Assembly: GCA_032622095.1 (NCBI GenBank)
Contig: CP136068.1
Location: forward strand, 182,160,796 to 182,224,795
Reading direction: 5' to 3'
Source of the DNA: Siphonodentalium dalli
Taxonomy: Eukaryota > Mollusca > Scaphopoda > Gadilida > Siphonodentaliidae
DNA length: 64,000 nucleotides
Shown: piece by piece, positions 47,001-58,375 of the stretch
Layout of the letters: every line of letters starts with the position of its first letter
Numbering within the stretch: position 1 is the first letter of the stretch
Notes under the pieces: generated by a model
Database searches by the model: none
Seen by the model: only the letters and a program-made list of their open reading frames with translations
What the model was told of the DNA's origin: nothing
Translations under genes and position numbers: made by a program

Positions 47001-49475
47001 TTACTTTCATGGGACTCCATCCCTATCTGAAGTCTTGAACACAACACTAGCTCAAGGCATAAGCTATCCATATTACCCGAGATTGTGGCCGAATGGCAAT
47101 GGTCTCGCGAGCCCGCCGTTCGCGAGAACACCGTGGCACCTTACACAAAGCAGATGGCAAACGATGAAGGCGAATTTTAAGGGACCCCTACCCCATGTAG
47201 ACCATTGAACCTACCATGGATGTGCCCTCATGGTCAACCGACGATATGGACAAATGGCTATTCTATAAAGAAATACACAAATGTTATATATGGGTTAATA
47301 CCCGACAGTCAGGGACACTTTACAAAAAGCGACTGATAGATAAATAATGCGATTTTTCAATGTTTTTATTACCCCCTTCCCTACTTGAAGACTAGAACAC
47401 ACCACGGATTGAACGATATCATCATTGACTGTGTGTATGGACAATGTCGAGTTATTTGTACAAGGACGTAAACAATGTAAATAGATGGATTTGGGTTCTG
47501 AAAGAATGAGCACTTAACGAAAAGTGACTGGAAAATAAGAAAGGCAAAATTTTGAGGACCCCTACTTTATTTGAAGTCTTGGAAGACACCACATGGTGAA
47601 ATGATATGACCCCAATATCAATTGAGGGCTTGACCAAAGGTTAGTTTTTATCAGAATATACATATGTGTTGGTTCCCGAAAGTCTGCATCATGTGGCACT
47701 CCACGACAAGCGGTTGGCAAATGTTCACTGTTGTATATACCTCTAGCCCATTTGAGGTCTTGAACACATCATGTACTGAAGGGATTATGAATTCAATATC
47801 AACATATATTGTGGCCGAAACTATGCGATATATAAGTATGTGGTAGTTCTATCCGGAGGTAAACAATTTATCTGGGAGGGAGATTGTATGGGGAAAATTA
47901 GGATGTAATCCAGTTGTAACTGATTGGATACAATGATATACACATAGTTTCGTTGGAGCTAATTGGACGCAATGCTACTCCGATAATGTTGTTTTCGTCA
48001 TTGATACGCCCGTCGCCGTGAGATTGCAGACGATCTGGAGGTGCTAAATTTCGCGCTCAGCAGGGTTTCAATGCTTTTCACGAAGTTTTAACAAATGACA
48101 GCATTATGGAAATCGCTTTGTTTTCGAGATATATGTCTGAACCCCGTCAACTATATTAATATTTTCGCGTTGACTGATTTGCTGTACATAAAAAGAGTAT
48201 TAGAGTATGGCGCATAGAAGTTCACACTGACAGAGAGGGGACGTTTTAATGTGATTACTCAACTGGCCATTTCAATCTTAAACGCGAATGGAGTACTTGT
48301 GCATCTATACGTCAGACATGCTGGGTTCTCCAGCTGTCCAATTATTGTAATCTCTTTATACCATTATTGTTTGTTTTTTTAGAATAAACTATTGATTGGT
48401 TGATTGATATGCGACACTTATTGTATGTAATAGCAAATCAAATGCGTTGTTGTTGTAATTTGGGGTCTGGAAGCCTGAACACGTCTTTAGTCACTTAAGC
48501 AATGTCCCCGGGCTAAATTTTCAACAAAAGAATTATGTTGGGTCCCAGTATGATCAATTGGGGAATTTGGTAATGTTCTGAACAAAAATATGTAATTCTT
48601 CGACCAAAAACGTGTTTGGGGGAGGTGTAGCTAAAATCCATTATTTCGCAAATTGTTCTAAATTTCTGTTAATTTCTTTCTGCACATTTGAATGATAATG
48701 TTCGAAAATAATATTTTTGTGAAAAAGTGTGATTTTTCAGCAAAAAATAAATATTTTGGCTCCAAATGGCAGGAAAATATAAATTAACCAACACATTTTT
48801 TCATATCAGGTAGAAGTATGGTATGTTGTAGTAATTTTAACCCCAACAATATGGGCAAATATGCTAGGACACAGCCACAGGACTCGCTTTACCAAAATCG
48901 TTAATTTCTGGAAAAAGTCACTGGAGGGTAACGCTCATCGTCGATTTGCCAATAGCCACCACCTGTTCCGTTATTTTTCAATTTCTGTCAAATTCTTTCT
49001 ACTTGTGTTGTACAGATAACTACTGAGCCATATGTTATATAGTTGGTCACGTTGTTTATAACAAAGGTTTTAGTACTTAACATCGATGTTGCAAAAGTTA
49101 CTGTTATCAATAAAATAATTGTTGTTGTTGTAACTGGTGGTCGGAACGCCTGAACACATCTGTAATCGATTAAACGGCATCTCTGGACAACAAATGATCA
49201 CCGACGGGTTGATGAAGCATACACACACTCATCCCATCTCTTCACTGTAAACCGAACCTCCGATTCTACTCTGCAATCGCCATTCTGTTTATTTACATAT
49301 ATTGTTCATTATATGTATGTATATAATATACCTTGTGTTTTGTTCGTCTTTAGTATTATAACATTTGTCAGTGTATTATACTAGGGAGAGGAGGGTATTC
49401 TAAGTGATTTATCACTTGTCCTCCAATCCCCTTTGTCATAAAATCAATTTATGAACAAATATAATATGTGTAAAC
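44096..49475. mobile_element. 5.4-kb foldback insertion carrying a satellite array
   Basis: It splits the second 1.45-kb repeat exactly where the first copy is continuous. The arms are inverted: 44130-44830 (caccagtgacttttccc; ttttggtaaagtgag; tagctacccctcccccaaac) matches in reverse at 48470-49200 (gggggaggtgtagcta; ctcgctttaccaaaa; gaaaaagtcactgg), in rearranged blocks. Both arms carry a CAACAA/TTGTTG microsatellite. No transposase frame was seen. Confidence 0.65.
45420..47860. repeat. ~190-bp satellite array, about 13 units, inside the foldback
   Basis: 'ggttcccgaaagcctgtggc','actttacaaaaagcggctgg','caaa' and variants recur at roughly 45430, 45630, 45810, 46022, 46220, 46378, 46560, 46755, 46940, 47125, 47305, 47490 and 47670. 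Each is followed by 'cctaccccatttgaagtctt','gaacacacca'. The units are strongly diverged. All open frames here are repeat shadows. Confidence 0.85.
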
Positions 49476-50181
49476 AAAAATTCCTTGTTAACACGATGAT
49501 ACAAACAATGAGAGGCGTCCATTAACCGACGCTGCGGAGGTGGTAACTCTAGCTGTAAAATTAATTCATACAAAGTGGTCAAGGGGTGGTATATTAAATC
49601 CTACAGCAGTGTCAAGAATAGGCTATACAACTGGTTAGGGGGTGATCGAAACCACAGTGTTTGGTCAATAGGGGCATATTAAATACATTTAGTTTGGATG
49701 GATCCAACATAGTGTAGTTCCATGTATTTTCCGAAAACTCAATATTAACCCCATGGTCTGGAGCATTTGCCTATCCAGAAGGAATGATCAATTTCAGCAG
49801 TTAGGGTATCAAATATTTGCGGCATTGTTTAATTAGAGCCGATTGCGAGTCGAATGAATGTTCAATCGTTCCTATATAATATATTGTAAACACATGCTAT
49901 TTGTTCAGTCACGTATCGTACTTGGAAGCATATATATGAATAATACAGTCTAGATAGTGTTAGCTTATGTCAGGCATAATTTGAGAATGGGATATGATCA
50001 ATTATTTTTTGAATGGTAATTATACTATTGCTTACTAACTTATTTGTGTAATAGCAATGATAATGTTGCCCAATAACTTAATTTTCGAATTATACTGTTG
50101 CTCAAGAACTTTATTTTCGAATAGCAATTATACTGTTGCTCAAGCATTTTATTTTCTGATAACTAATAGTTTTGCTGAATA
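49476..50181. repeat. 1.45-kb dispersed repeat, second copy, right part
   Basis: It matches 35514-36221 (attccttgttaacacga; gaggcgtccattaaccgac; ggtcaaggggtggtatatta; gttgctcaagaactttattt) and ends at the same point as the first copy. Confidence 0.8.
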
Positions 50182-51102
50182 ATGTCTCAACTTCCGCATC
50201 AGTGTGCTTCTTCGCTTCCTGGAATGTTTGCTCAACCAGGTTTTCAACCCATTCTTTATCAACTGATTCGGTAGGAGTGTTTGAATTTTGGTTTTGCATT
50301 GTTAATTCAGTCATTTTATTATTTTCGTCCTTTAGTCTATCCACATATTTGTAACTGTGATTACTTCTTGTTGTGTCATATTTATACTTGTTTTTACAGT
50401 TTCTGCTATGGTGTTGTTCATAGTGGCGAACAGGTCGGTTAGTATTTTCATTTGATGTCCTAGTGTCTGGAACTCTTGCTTCATGCATATACATATTTGG
50501 TTCTTGATTGTATTGTTAATATGGTCATCCAGGGAATATTCATCGTTGACTGCTCCTCTACGTCTTTTTTCCTTTCTTTGGCTCGGAATGATCGCATAGA
50601 CTCGGACACAGATTGGAAATTGGATGTGAAGCTTGGAGAGGTGCCTATCGGTGAGCCCTTTTGTGTAGCATTTAAACTTGAACATTGGCTGAATGGAAGT
50701 TCGGATGTGAAGTTGGCATGATTATTTACATCATATTCAGATTTAGTATTTACATCAGATTGAGTGTGATCCAGGTATATCATAGCTGGTATCAGCCACA
50801 GAGTTAATTACCTCCATCAGTGAGTCCGATTTTGTGCCATTGATGAGAAATACAGACTTGATGCTTCCATCTGGATCTGCAATTGAGGCAACTACTTTGG
50901 GATCTTTCTGGTGTTGAACATAATGTGGATTTGGTGAGATAATTATGTCATCAAAGGACACGTAGTTGGTTGAGACAGAGTTCTCTTGTGGTTTCTCGAC
51001 AAGTTTATTCGGTGGGTCATCTAGCACGCCCGCCATTTTGATCGGAGATTGTTTATGTTTGGAGTTTCTACGTTTTTCAGTGCGAAAAACGCAGCAAAGC
51101 AA
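50111..51102 (-). pseudogene. Frameshifted coiled-coil ORF remnant, retroelement ORF1-like
   Basis: Protein-like sequence runs along the minus strand but changes frame at least three times (51102-50755, 50783-~50590, ~50590-50335, ~50335-50111). Segments include MAGVLDDPPNKLVEK, a Ser/Thr-rich middle, SFRAKERKKDVEEQS, and a Gln/Glu/Lys-rich helical end (MKILTDLFATMNNTI; DKEWVENLVEQTFQ). Composition and order resemble ORF1 of non-LTR or similar retroelements, but no RNA-binding or zinc-knuckle motif is visible. It abuts the end of the 1.45-kb repeat. Confidence 0.45.
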
Positions 51103-51497
51103 GTTAATGTAATCGCAGCGTATATTTCATCATGCTACACACGTGAAGTTCCACTTGTTAGCGCCTCTTCATTACACCATGTTTCCCGTTAAAAAGCCGA
51201 AGTTGAGGGAGCGAGAAACGATTACAATTTACATACATTACAAACAGAACTCGCAGCGAATGTTGTATATGTTGTAAGGAAAAAGCCACTGCATACATTA
51301 CTTATCTCGACGATACAGAGACACTACTGCTAATGCACTGGTCTGGCTGGAGCAAGTTTAAACCAGAGACGATGAATGCGTCACGTAGACCTGTGGTATC
51401 GGGTCTAAACCACTCATTTAGCTGTCGAACGGCGGTTTAAACATAACGGTTTACGTAGACCAGGTTTAAACCTGAAACGACGAATCCGGCCAGGGTG

Positions 51498-51590
51498 TCA
51501 CCGAAGCAACATATCACCTTGTTGACAAAATATCGCATATGGGGTAATCACCGAAGCAACGTAACACCATGTTGACACAATATAATTTAT
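51498..51590. repeat. Satellite (gtcaccgaagcaac), 2 units, left side of the Crypton region
   Basis: Same unit as at 2131-2535 and 55318-55495. The array is broken here by about 3.7 kb of inserted DNA. Confidence 0.8.
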
Positions 51591-52296
51591 TACATATCTA
51601 TCAACGTAATTCGCATGATTGCACCTGTTTCCAGGCTTGTGATAATTCTCAGAATCGCACTAGTGCAATCTGTCGACGGAACATGTTCATTCATGTTGTT
51701 AGACTTGTTCTGGTCGTTACTATTTTTACCTTATCAACGCAAGGGCGACAACCCGCTTGCCGAAATCGCAGCGCGCTGATTGGGTTATATATTTGGACAA
51801 TCTGGGAAAACCAAATTAACACCTTTGCGCGGGTTGTTTGAACATACGAATTCACGGTTTAAAACTTAATAAAATTCCAATAAATAAAGTCGATATATTA
51901 GTTCCCAAATAAAAACATAATCAAATACTAATATTAAATAACCAAATTGAAAAAAATTGAGCTTGTTAGACCAGAGAAATTTAAATAGTTTATGACATTT
52001 TGTATCGTAGATTTAACATAGGATTGCCCCATTCAACATTAATAATCGCAATAAAAATCGTTATATTGCATATTTCAACCTGAAACTTCGTGTATGGAAT
52101 TAAAATACGTATATGCTCGTACAACAATCGAGTGCAACACGTAATAATGCTTTATATTGAAGAACATAATTTGTTTTCGAACCCAAAATTCTGCGATTCA
52201 GCAGACGTCAATTTGAAAACACACCTTTCAAATACCGGAAATTCTTTCACTGATCTCTGAGATTCGCCAATTCAATTTAAGTTATACATCGATTTT

Positions 52297-53876
52297 ATGG
52301 AAGATTTTATCGGAATTAAAATGGACAACACAGAAAGTTACGCAGAGTGTGCAGAGATGTCAGATGATATGATAAGCCAGTTTGTTTTGGATGATTTTGA
52401 ACTTTGTGACAGTCAAGAAGATCAAGTTCATGTTCCTGGCCCAAGTCATGTTACTTCAAACATCAGAGATCTACAAAGGTATATCAACAGTTCGCCTACA
52501 GCTACCCGGTTCCCCACAGACCACTACCAGTCCACTGAGCCCAGCAACAGCGAACATAACGGACCTGCGGATGTACATAAACAGTAAGAAAAATTTAAAC
52601 ACCCAAAGAAAGACAGATTCATCAATAAGAAGATCTACAGAGTATCTTGAACAGGAAGATCTAGACACACATCACCGTGGAATTAAGGATATTCCCCACG
52701 AGAACTGGATGGACATATAGGCGGTTTCATATTGCATCTGAAAAAACCAGACGGCGTAACCGACTATGAGCCAGATACGTTAACAGGGTTTCACCGAGGT
52801 TTTGACAGATATCTGAGGGATTCAGAATATTCGGAAAGCATCATTACTTCTGACAAGTTCCGAGTAAGCCGCGAAGTTCTTGCATCAAGACGTAAAGAAT
52901 TAATAGGGAAGGGACTTGGAAATAAACCCCAAAAAGCTGACGTGTTGACCGAAGATGGCGAGGAAAAACTGTGGGAGTGCGTCCAGCTTGGTTTATCGAA
53001 CCCCGGAGCTTTGTTGAGGTTGGTGTGGTTTAATAACACAAAACTACTCGGATTCCGTGGTTCTCACGAAAACCAGCAGCTGAAATGGGGCGACATCGAG
53101 ATCAAGCAGAATGTTGGTGGTTTTGAGTATCTGGAATTCAATGAGCGGATCTTCAAGACAGGCGATGGGACGAATACAAACAACAGTCGTCCCTTCCATC
53201 CAAAAATCTTTGGCAATAATGCAGATAAGTCTAGATGCCCGGTGACAGCATACAAGCTGTATGCTAAAAAACGGCCAGCAAAAATGCAATCAAAAGACTC
53301 ACCATTTTATATAGCCGTCAACCAAATGCATTATGGTTCAAGGCCCAGCCAGTGGGCGTAAACAAAATCAGAACGATGTTGAAAGACACGGCGGTGGCAG
53401 CCGGTCTTCCTGGACAAATTACAAATCATTCCATCAGAAAGACAATGTGCACTCGGCTGTTACATGCTGGCGTCAATCCTCAAATGACCGCTCAGTTGTC
53501 TGGACATAACAATGTCAATAGCGTAAACAACTATGCTGTGGCATCTGAACAGCAGCAACAGAAAATGTGTGAAATTTTACAGCCAACTGCGAACACCCTG
53601 TTAAGTTTACCATCATCATCAAGTGATTTAAGGCAGAAGATTCTCCATCATACTAGTAAGCCTATAGAATATCCTTCAAATTCAGCGTCGAGTCAGATTG
53701 TTAAAAAGACAACAACTCCTGCAGTTCAGGAAAGCATCCAAGACATGTTTGCCAATGCGAACATTAGTGGCGGAACATTCAATATTAATGTTCAGATGAT
53801 TTCAAGTTCCCAATCACAAGATGAACCAACAAGGAAATATCGTCGATTGGCCATCATTGAATCTGATTCTGATTGA
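52297..53876 (+). pseudogene. Crypton-type tyrosine recombinase, frameshifted
   Basis: The product resembles the recombinases of animal Cryptons and the related ZMYM/QRICH1-type DUF3504 domain. The N-terminal part (from 52297) is acidic and drifts between two frames, then the core runs 52717-53358 and 53352-53876. Core features are YEPDTLTGFHRG, GLGNKPQKAD, LVWFNNTKLLGFRG, CPVTAYKLY, then HSIRK and GHNNVNSVNNYA. The tyrosine-recombinase set is present: Arg in GFRG (codon at 53056), H-x2-R in HSIRK, His in GHNN, Tyr in NNYA. Frame changes occur at about 52500-52560, 52715 and 53353; the last is a single missing base in a G run. Such enzymes cut and join DNA through a 3'-phosphotyrosine. As sequenced it cannot give the full protein. 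Confidence 0.8.
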
Positions 53877-53879
53877 AAT

Positions 53880-55110
53880 GAAAAGTTCATCGATACAGTT
53901 GCGATATTAAATCATAGTATAAATTATTGTAATAAATCTATGAATTTGATTAAAAAAATTATGTGTAGTTACATACTAGTTATGCAATATGGGGTGAATC
54001 TAAGTAAAATTAAACAACTATAGTGGAATAAAAGTTCCATGCAACTTTTGGGCGTTTCGATTTTATATACCCATTTGATCATTTTCATGTAATTGCACAG
54101 TTGCAATACTAGTATGGTTTGAAATTGAATTTGAAAACAAAATTTCGGCCTATATGGGAATTGGTCATACAAGTTTAAAGTGCACAGTCTTTGAGCGATG
54201 AGATAAAACTGATTAAATGCATGGAAATTGAAATGGGTGTTTTTAAATCGGAAATGGCGATAGGTCGGGCACACATCCAAAATCAGCCATAAATTTAAAT
54301 AATGCAAGCCGTTGTGTTATTAAGTCACACAAATTACAAGGCGATATAATGTAACGAGTTCAAATAACTTCGATGCTTACAAAATTACAAGGCGATATCG
54401 TGTAACAAGTTCGAATAACTGCGATGCGCAACAAATGAAAACAATAAATAATCGTAAGCTGAAATCAATCTAAGAACCATAAATCAGATTTGTAGGTAAT
54501 ATTTTGTATGTGTAGCCGACCTGTTAAATAACTTTTTAATAAGTGTGAAATTAAACATAACAATGTGTTGGGCTATAGCATAGCCATAGGTGCCATAGCA
54601 TACATGTATCCATAGGTGCCAGCTAGTACTGCAGTAGTGGTAAACAATTTAAATTTGCTGTAAACTTACCCAAAGACATCGCAGTATATGAATCATCTTT
54701 TGTTGCGATATATATCCTATTTCACTTTCAGTCTCAGACAGTATTTATTTTTGCAAACAATTTAGAAAAAATATCTTCCGCATTCCGAAAATCGAACATG
54801 CTTGGGCATTTAGGCCTAAATCCATGAATGAACAGATAATCCATTTCAAAGCATATCCTGAGTTCAATCACGACAATACAGAAACAATAATCGATCAATC
54901 GATGAGATTATTCATTCATTCAAGTAGTTCCATTTCAAGAACATATTTGTCGAGGCACCGATTTTAATTTCAAACGCATCATTAAAGATGGGTCAAGGTC
55001 ATTCACGGATAATCGGGTCACTCACGGATAGTCTGATTGTTGCGTTAACCCTAAAATGCCGTTAAAATCAATTAAATTCACATTTCCTGTACCGGAGATG
55101 TACGAATGTG
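53880..55110. other. Crypton 3' flank, nothing recognised
   Basis: AT-rich DNA. Two near-identical ~50-bp pieces ('acaaattacaaggcgatat-','tgtaac-agttc-aataact') lie at 54328 and 54380. Element ends could not be placed. Confidence 0.4.
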
Positions 55111-55150
55111 AGTCAACTTACTATGATACGTTGATATGTAATAAAAATAG

Positions 55151-55307
55151 AACCGCATGAGTGTCTGGATTTTGACGAAATTATCGCACTCGATTTGTTA
55201 GCGGAACGCGATACCTCTCGTGCGTGACTGCGTCCCGCAATCGAGGTATCGCTCCGCCAACAAATCTCGTGCGATAATTTCGTCAAAATCCAGACACTCA
55301 TGCGGTT
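55151..55307. mobile_element. 157-bp near-perfect palindrome (MITE-like)
   Basis: It begins AACCGCATGAGTGTCTGGAT and ends with the exact reverse complement; about 38 terminal bases per arm match perfectly. The inner arms (gcactcgatttgtta-gcgga-cgcgatacctc) also pair with few mismatches around a short GC-rich loop. It lies at the boundary between the Crypton region and the resumed satellite. Confidence 0.85.
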
Positions 55308-55317
55308 ATATATATAT

Positions 55318-55495
55318 ATATCGGTGGCCACCATAGCAACACCATGTTCATCATATATAGGGAGTCACCGAAGCAACGTGACACCAGGTTCATCTTATAT
55401 ATATAGTGACCGAAGCAACGTGACACCATGTTCATCTTACATCTTACATAGGTAGTCACCGAAGCAACGTAACACCACGTCCTCACACTCATACT
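55318..55495. repeat. Satellite (gtcaccgaagcaac), about 4 units, right side
   Basis: Units at about 55325, 55362, 55405 and 55456 match those at 2131-2535, including the unit order just before 'cctcacactca-ac'. Confidence 0.8.
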
Positions 55496-55689
55496 ATTGT
55501 CGCGAATAATCCAGATAAATAACCTAAATAATTATTCTCTAACCTATTGCACTGTATCTCAAATACCCTGAGGCCAATTGCCTAAAGAAGTTGCACTTTT
55601 CTAATCAATATTCCTTTTAAAGATTAACGATTGTACACCAAAGTACTCAAATTTGACAATGCTGTTTTTACAGCATGTCCTCCCGAACA

Positions 55690-56790
55690 ACAGCACGTTA
55701 TCGGTCTATAATATGAGCTGAGTGAGGTTCATACATCGGCACGTTATCGGCATATAATTTGATTTGCTTGAGGTTCATACATCAGCACGCAATTGTCTTG
55801 TAATATGATTTGCTTCAGGTTCATACATCAGCACGTTATCGGATTATAATATGATTTGATTGAGGTTCATACATCAGGACGTTATCAGCTTATAATATGA
55901 TGTGTTTGAGGTTCATTCATCAGTACGTTATTGGATTATAAATATGATTTGATTGAGGTTCATACATCAGCACGTTATCAGCTTATAATATGATTTGCTT
56001 GAGATACATACATCAGCACGTTATCGGCTTATAATACGATCTGCTTGAGATTCATACATCAGCACGTTATCAGCTTATAATATGATTTGCTTGAGATTCA
56101 TACATCAGCACGTTATCAGCTTATAATATGATTTGCTTGAGGTTCATACATCAGACGTTATCGGCCTATATTATGATTTGCTTGAGGTTCATACATCAGC
56201 ACGTTATCGGCTTATAATATGATTTGCTTGAGGTTCATACATCAGCACGTTATCGGCTTATAATATGATTTGCTTGAGATTCATACATCAGCACGTTATC
56301 GGCCTATATTATGATTTGCTTGAGGTTCATACATCAGCTCGTTATCGGCCTTTATTACGATCTGTTTGGGTTTCATATGTCAGCACGTTATTGGCTTATA
56401 ATATGATTTGCTTGAGGTTCATACATCAGCACGTTATCGGCCTTTAATACGATCTGTTTGGGGTTCATACGTCAGCACGTTATTGGCTTATAATATGATT
56501 TGCTTGAGGTTCATACATCAGCACGCTATCGGCTTATAATATGATTAGCTCGAGGTTCATACATCAGCACGGTATCAGCTTATAATATGATCTGCTTGAG
56601 GTTCATACATCAGAACGTCATCGGCTTATAATATGATTTGCTTGATGTTCATACATCAGCACGTTATCAGCTAATAATATGATATGATTGAGGTTCGTAC
56701 ATCAGCACGTTATCAGCTTATAATATGATATGCTTGAGGTTCATATATCAGCACGATATCGGCTTATAATATGATTTGCTTGTGGTTCAT
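55690..56790. repeat. 46-bp minisatellite, about 24 units
   Basis: The unit is 'gcttgaggttcatacatcag','cacgttatcggcttataata','tgattt'. I count 24 copies of the 'cacgttat'-type core. The corresponding place upstream of the first gene copy (2700-2800) has about two. The 46-bp period is not a multiple of 3, so the open frame across it is incidental. Confidence 0.92.
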
Positions 56791-56799
56791 ACTCGGCGT

Positions 56800-56905
56800 A
56801 GAATCGCCTCATTCTGAGTCTATAGCGATCTGACAATGACAGTGTGTTGGTGTCATGCTCGGCGTAGAATCGCCTCATTCTGAGTCTACAGCGAACTGAC
56901 AATGA
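56800..56905. repeat. ~75-bp direct duplication
   Basis: 'ctcggcgtagaatcgcctca','ttctgagtcta-agcga' occurs at 56803 and again at 56857. Confidence 0.75.
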
Positions 56906-56929
56906 TAGCAGCAAATCGTTACGGGCTCA

Positions 56930-57319
56930 GCGACAGCATATATTCATGGTATGATCTAAGGGTCCCGATCTAAGGGCGCCGATAAACGATCGCTACACAA
57001 ATTTGAGAGCCCTAACACTTCTCATTTTCATATACAAAGCGATCATAATGGAAACCGAGAGGGTCCCACACAACAAAGCAATGCATGCTGCTGTGGCACC
57101 TTAGCGACGTCTGTTGGAAAGTTGATAAGTTTATACTTTGTACACATGTCCACAATCGATGCATTTCCAGCAAACATCTATTCAAATGGTCTGTATTTAT
57201 GCGCACGCGCACCGGATCAATAACCGTGACTATCGCGTCAGACTTCACACGACTGTGTTACACGACGGTCGCTACTGGCATCATATCAAATTCCATACTC
57301 GTGTTATACGTCCATAACG
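56930..57319 (+). promoter_or_regulatory. Upstream region of the second PAN gene
   Basis: Homologous to 3481-3872 along its length, including 'ttttcatatacaaag', 'ggaaaccgagagggtc', 'gataagtttatactttgtac' and 'accggatcaataaccgtgac'. Confidence 0.55.
57200..57211. promoter_or_regulatory. NRF-1-type motif of the second gene
   Basis: TGCGCACGCGCA, a full match to YGCGCAYGCGCR, ends 109 bp before the ATG, the same spacing as in the first copy. Confidence 0.6.
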
Positions 57320-57637
57320 ATGGATATCATTATCATGTTGTTCTGGGCAATTGTGTGCATTGTGGCGTCCGTTTCCGGGTTACAAACCATGATGAGTGTC
57401 CGAAACGTCATATGTAGTGGCCGCAAATCGACGCCATTCTATGGTGACAAGTCGCTCATTGGTGGCATGACGGTGACGTCTCTGCAGGCATGCGCTCTGT
57501 ACTGTTTGGGTAACTATTGGTGCACGTCGGCGAATTTTGACTCAGTAGACGGTATGTGTTCCTTGCTCAAGGATTCCTACATCGATTTGTCATGTGATTC
57601 ATTCCCTGCTCAAGGGGACAGCACCGTATTTTATCTG
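57320..57637 (+). CDS. Paralogous exon 1: signal peptide and PAN/apple-like domain (partial gene)
   Basis: Length (318 nt), start, donor (ctg|gtaagt) and phase are the same as in exon 1 at 3873. By hand count 92 of 106 residues are identical. All six PAN cysteines and the signal peptide are kept. The changes cluster in the loop before the fifth cysteine (DAGGGVC to DSVDGMC) and near the end. Galectin exons are not visible in the 6.3 kb that follow; intron 1 of the first copy is 13.8 kb, so they may lie beyond the window. Confidence 0.8.
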
Positions 57638-57696
57638 GTAAGTATAGCTTTCCATATGAGATCCAATCGTTCTTAAATATATTCCTCTTCTCTTGC

Positions 57697-57770
57697 AGAT
57701 ATTATCTATAGATATAAAAGTGTAGGATATATATGTTTGTCCGTCTGTCTGGCCAGAGTGTCCGTGTAAT
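57697..57770 (-). repeat. Same tail repeat as at 4250, truncated
   Basis: 'agatataaaa-tgtaggata' and 'tgtttgtccg-ctgt' match 4262-4315. The similarity between the two gene copies ends here. Confidence 0.55.
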
Positions 57771-58013
57771 TTGTTTTCCAGATCCGCGTCTAAAGACAAA
57801 TTATATTTACGAAAATAAATATAAATGTCCAGCCTTATGGACTGTACCACACTAGATCATTATTCAAGAGGAAGGAGCTCCCAGTTTCAATAGAAAATAC
57901 AAAACATAGTGAATTGTGATTCCTTAAATTTCATTGAATCAATCTAATTATATCACCAGCACCTTAACATTTTCATGAATGGAGCAACTCTGGTACAGTA
58001 TTACATTTCCTGT

Positions 58014-58190
58014 GCCGGTTCATTATATATTAGGTGTGCGGTTCATTATATATTAGGTGTGCGGTTCATTATATATTAGATGTGCGGTTCATTATATATT
58101 AGGTGTGCGGTTCATTATATATTAGGTGTGCGGTTCATTATATATTAGGTGTGCGGTTACTTATATATTCGGTGTGCGGTTCTCCCGTGT
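58014..58190. repeat. 23-bp minisatellite, about 7.5 units
   Basis: The unit is 'gtgcggttcattatatatta','ggt', nearly identical throughout. Confidence 0.92.
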
Positions 58191-58375
58191 GGACTCACAT
58201 GTGTGACTAGTTTACAATGTCAACGTAAAAATTGTTAGGCAAATGAATTTTCGGGGCTCCACGTGGAGAATAACATACATGTATGTGGGAGAATGCATTG
58301 GCACATGGTTTTTAAAAAATTCAGGAAGCTCCAGTCATGGAAGGATTAAGGTGCTCATAATTTGGGCTTAAGATA

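Noticed and set aside
45762-47846. Series of 60-95 codon frames on the plus strand
   Set aside because: They come from the 190-bp satellite; the repeated words are DNA-level, and each frame soon ends.
56265-56447. Open frame with repeated FIHQHVIGL
   Set aside because: It is only a reading of the 46-bp minisatellite, whose period is not a multiple of three.
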